DNA from: an uncultured Erysipelotrichaceae bacterium
Lineage (GTDB): Bacteria > Bacillota_I > Bacilli_A > Erysipelotrichales > Erysipelotrichaceae
Length of the DNA: 6,997 nt
Direction: 5' to 3'
Assembly: GCA_937893115.1 (NCBI GenBank)
Contig: CALBGK010000082.1
Location: 1-6,997, forward strand
Part shown: piece by piece, positions 5,034-6,997 of the stretch
Numbering within the stretch: the first letter of the stretch is position 1
Layout of the letters: every line of letters starts with the position of its first letter
The notes under the pieces: generated by a model
What the model saw: only the letters and a program-made list of their open reading frames with translations
The model's database searches: none
What the model was told of the DNA's origin: nothing
Made by a program: the position numbers and the translations under genes

Positions 5034-6365
5034 ATGTTAGAAAAAATAATTGATTTTATCGCCAGCAACAACCTGGTCGGCTTAAAGAAATATCTAGAAG
5101 AACTAAATGAAGCAGATATTTCTGAATGCTTAGACGAGTTGTCGAAAGAAGATGTGGCAGTAGTATTTAGACTTTTAAATAAAGTTCAAGCTGCCGATGT
5201 CTTTTCACGCATGGAAGCTGACACCCAAGAAAAACTAGTTGAAATATTAACTGACCAAGAAATTGGCGATATCGTCAACAAGATGTTTATTGACGATGCC
5301 GTTGACTTAGTAAGTGAGATGCCGGCTAATCTAGTAACTCGTATCTTACAGAATACTGACAAGGCAAAACGTGGCTATATCAACAGTATTCTCCAATATC
5401 CTGAGGATTCCGCTGGTTCTTTGATGACCATTGAATATGAAGATGTCTATGCCGATATGACCGTCAAAGAAGCATTTGATAGAATACGTAAGACAGGAAT
5501 GGGTAAAGAGACGGTATATATTGTCTATGTCATCGATTCACAAAGAAAACTAATAGGTGTCACAACGGTTAGAGAATTACTCTTATCGAGTATGGATACC
5601 AAGATTTCCGACATCATGGAGACCAATGTCATTACTATCAATACTCATCAAGATAAAGAAGAAGTAGCCAGAATGTTTGATAAGTATGACTTCATTGCCA
5701 TGCCAGTAGTTGATTTTGAAAATCGTATGGTCGGTATCATCACTATTGACGACGCCTTAGATGTCATGAGCGAAGAGAATGAAGAAGACTTCAAAATCAT
5801 GGCTGCTATGTCACCTAGTGAAGATTCTTACTTCAAATTATCGGTTTGGCAACATACTAAAAATCGTATTGTTTGGCTTTTAGTCTTGATGTTGTCGGCT
5901 ACTTTGACCGGCAGCATAATCAATCACTACGAAGAAGCCTTTGCCTCTTTGCCAATCCTGGTATCCTTTATTCCGATGATCATGGATACTGGTGGTAACT
6001 GTGGTTCACAATCATCAACGATGATCATTAGAGGCTTGGCTACTAATGAGATTAAATTAGGAGATGTCTTTAAAGTATGGTTTAAGGAAGTTCGTATTTC
6101 CTTACTAGTTGGCGTCATGCTAGCTACGGTCAATGGTATCCGCATCGTCATTCAGTATTCTGATCCATTACTAGCTCTAGTCATTGGCATTACCTTACTA
6201 TTTACTGTAGTATTATCGAAATCTATTGGTTGTCTATTGCCTATGGCTGCCAAGAAATTAAGGATGGACCCAGCTATCATGGCCTCACCACTTATCACTA
6301 CCATTGTCGATACGGCGTCAATTCTCATTTATTTTAATGTTGCCGTAGTGCTCTTTGGCATATAA
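5034..6365 (+). CDS. mgtE: Magnesium transporter MgtE
   Basis: A full-length 443-residue MgtE, a homodimeric Mg2+ channel of the cytoplasmic membrane gated by intracellular Mg2+. The N domain covers residues 1-125, a superhelix of short repeats that includes the conserved PEDSAG (123-128). Two CBS domains follow (about 133-190 and 193-250). The plug region and five membrane helices start at about 277. Pore-domain signatures are present: MDTGGNCGSQSST (317-329), RGLA (333-336) and DPAIMASPLITTIVD (412-426), where Asp426 matches the pore Mg2+-site aspartate of Thermus MgtE (Asp432 there), followed by YFN. Acidic residues of the N and CBS domains that sense Mg2+ are plentiful. The start at 5034 has an ideal GGAGG 8 bases upstream. 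It is preceded by a strong promoter and a structured leader with a small ORF, and followed 10 bases later by a GtrA-family gene. Confidence 0.97.
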   Translation: MLEKIIDFIASNNLVGLKKYLEELNEADISECLDELSKEDVAVVFRLLNKVQAADVFSRMEADTQEKLVEILTDQEIGDIVNKMFIDDAVDLVSEMPANLVTRILQNTDKAKRGYINSILQYPEDSAGSLMTIEYEDVYADMTVKEAFDRIRKTGMGKETVYIVYVIDSQRKLIGVTTVRELLLSSMDTKISDIMETNVITINTHQDKEEVARMFDKYDFIAMPVVDFENRMVGIITIDDALDVMSEENEEDFKIMAAMSPSEDSYFKLSVWQHTKNRIVWLLVLMLSATLTGSIINHYEEAFASLPILVSFIPMIMDTGGNCGSQSSTMIIRGLATNEIKLGDVFKVWFKEVRISLLVGVMLATVNGIRIVIQYSDPLLALVIGITLLFTVVLSKSIGCLLPMAAKKLRMDPAIMASPLITTIVDTASILIYFNVAVVLFGI

Positions 6366-6375
6366 AATAGGAAAT

Positions 6376-6789
6376 ATGGAAAATTTAATCAAATTACTTA
6401 AACAGTACAAGGAACCGATTTTGTATGTGATATTTGGCGGGTTTACTACTGTTGTCAACCTAGTATCTTATGCTTTATTCACAAGGCTCATGCACATCGA
6501 TGACTTTGTTGCCATCTTCTTATCTTGGGTCTTGGCTGTCTTTTTTGCCTATATCACTAATAAGATATGGGTCTTTGAATCAAAGAGCACTGAAGCTAAG
6601 CAACTCTTCAAGGAGATTGTATCCTTCGCTTCAGCTAGGGTAGCTACTCTGGGGTTAGAATATGTGATCATGTTTATTGGTGTGGACATGATGCATATCA
6701 ATGACATGATCGTAAAGGTATTCGCCCAGGTTCTAGTCATTGTCGCTAACTATATCTTTTCTAAACTATTTATCTTTAAAAAGTCTTAA
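6376..6789 (+). CDS. GtrA family small membrane protein
   Basis: A 137-residue membrane protein with four hydrophobic helices (about 13-33, 42-61, 84-103 and 110-129). Two motifs characteristic of GtrA/DPMS-associated proteins end the paired halves: NKIWVFES (62-69) and NYIFSKLFIFKK (125-136). An early GGFTTVVNLVSY (21-32) also fits the family. Members are thought to help move or present lipid-linked sugars to glycosyltransferases for wall or surface polysaccharide; no glycosyltransferase is visible here. The start is set at ATG 6376, 10 bases after the mgtE stop, because an alternative in-frame TTG at 6355 lies within mgtE without a ribosome site. AGGA is only 3 bases from the ATG, so expression probably relies on read-through translation from mgtE. 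The stop codon lies inside the following terminator stem. Confidence 0.85.
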   Translation: MENLIKLLKQYKEPILYVIFGGFTTVVNLVSYALFTRLMHIDDFVAIFLSWVLAVFFAYITNKIWVFESKSTEAKQLFKEIVSFASARVATLGLEYVIMFIGVDMMHINDMIVKVFAQVLVIVANYIFSKLFIFKKS

Positions 6790-6805
6790 GTATTTAAGAC
6801 TTTTT
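6778..6805 (+). terminator. Intrinsic terminator of the mgtE-GtrA unit, overlapping the GtrA stop
   Basis: AAAAAGTCTTAA (6778-6789) pairs perfectly with TTAAGACTTTTT (6794-6805) around a 4-base loop. The left arm includes the last codons and the TAA of the GtrA gene. The T run at 6801-6805 is the termination tail, and the A run on the left arm would serve the opposite strand. Confidence 0.88.
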
Positions 6806-6818
6806 ATATGCCTATAAG

Positions 6819-6845
6819 AAAAGGAGTAAGTGATTTACTCCTTTT
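6819..6845. terminator. Bidirectional intrinsic terminator between convergent genes
   Basis: AAAAGGAGTAA (6819-6829) and TTACTCCTTTT (6835-6845) form a perfect 11-bp stem with a 5-base loop. The A run on one side and T run on the other allow termination in both directions. It lies 25 bases beyond the stop of the minus-strand gene and 14 bases after the mgtE-unit terminator. Confidence 0.88.
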
Positions 6846-6869
6846 ATGCATCTAAGATAGCTCATCTTT

Positions 6870-6997
6870 CTATTTATAGAATTCCATTGGATAAGTTAGA
6901 TATGAATGTGGTTCAAGTTGATCACAGGTTACATATCCACTAGGGGCTTTGATTAGTGAAGGTATGCGATTCACTAAAGTGGCACAAGTGTGTTCTA
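6870..6997 (-). CDS. C-terminal fragment of a convergent gene, possibly an NAD(P)-binding DapB/diaminopentanoate dehydrogenase-like protein
   Basis: On the minus strand one frame is open from the right edge to a TAG (complement of 6870-6872), giving 41 residues; the other two minus frames are closed by stops. The tail contains [20 protein letters not shown] and ends PMEFYK. The pattern V-N-x-I-P-x-x-x-x-A-x-x-G-x-V-T-x-x-x-L recalls, from memory, the C-terminus of DapB-related NAD(P)-binding amino-acid dehydrogenases such as 2,4-diaminopentanoate dehydrogenase, but the fragment is too short to be sure. The bidirectional terminator just beyond the stop supports a real gene end. The N-terminus and most of the protein lie outside the window, so no catalytic residues can be checked. 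Confidence 0.6.
   Translation of the reverse strand, partial: EHTCATLVNRIPSLIKAPSGYVTCDQLEPHSYLTYPMEFYK

Noticed and set aside
6355..6375. TTG at 6355 as start of the GtrA protein
   Set aside because: It overlaps mgtE, has no ribosome site, and adds residues not typical of the family; ATG 6376 gives the usual length.
1..6997. CRISPR arrays, tRNA or rRNA genes, insertion sequences
   Set aside because: I saw no spaced direct repeats, no cloverleaf-like sequence, and no transposase or terminal inverted repeats.

Overview
The window looks like chromosomal DNA of a low-GC Bacillota (Firmicutes) bacterium, probably a gut- or rumen-type lineage such as Erysipelotrichia or a clostridial relative (lineage is inference). 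The grounds are strong AGGAGG-type ribosome sites, TTGACA/TATAAT-like promoters, short intrinsic terminators after nearly every unit, AT-rich codon choice, and a gene content (heterodimeric ABC exporter, MarR, DegV, MgtE, GtrA) typical of that phylum. TGA acts as an ordinary stop, which argues against a mycoplasma code.

Region 1 (1-2693) holds the end of an ABC exporter operon. The first half-transporter is cut by the left edge, leaving its ATP-binding domain. The second is complete and starts at a GTG that overlaps the first gene by 8 bases. The first subunit has an aspartate for the Walker B glutamate and a glutamine for the H-loop histidine. The second has intact catalytic residues but a deviant LSQGQ signature. 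Together they form an asymmetric heterodimer with one consensus and one degenerate ATP site. An intrinsic terminator closes the unit.

Region 2 (2695-4046) is a two-gene unit with its own promoter: a MarR-type repressor and a DegV/FakB-type fatty-acid-binding protein that overlap by ATGA. TGAAC/GTTCA half-sites just after the -10 box could be an autoregulatory operator. A terminator follows.

Region 3 (4047-4863) is a single lipoprotein gene of unknown function, AT-rich and tyrosine-rich, between two terminators and ending in three consecutive in-frame stops.

Region 4 (4889-6805) is a magnesium unit: a near-consensus promoter, a short leader holding a 23-codon ORF with an excellent ribosome site, a 9-bp long-range inverted repeat, then mgtE and a GtrA-family membrane protein. 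The leader is the most interesting part. It has the architecture of a translational or attenuation switch, is not a recognisable M-box, and its peptide begins with acidic residues as the enterobacterial Mg2+-sensing leader peptide MgtL does.

Region 5 (6778-6997) holds two terminator hairpins, the second symmetric enough to work on both strands, and the 3' end of a convergent minus-strand gene, possibly an NAD(P)-binding amino-acid dehydrogenase/DapB-like protein.
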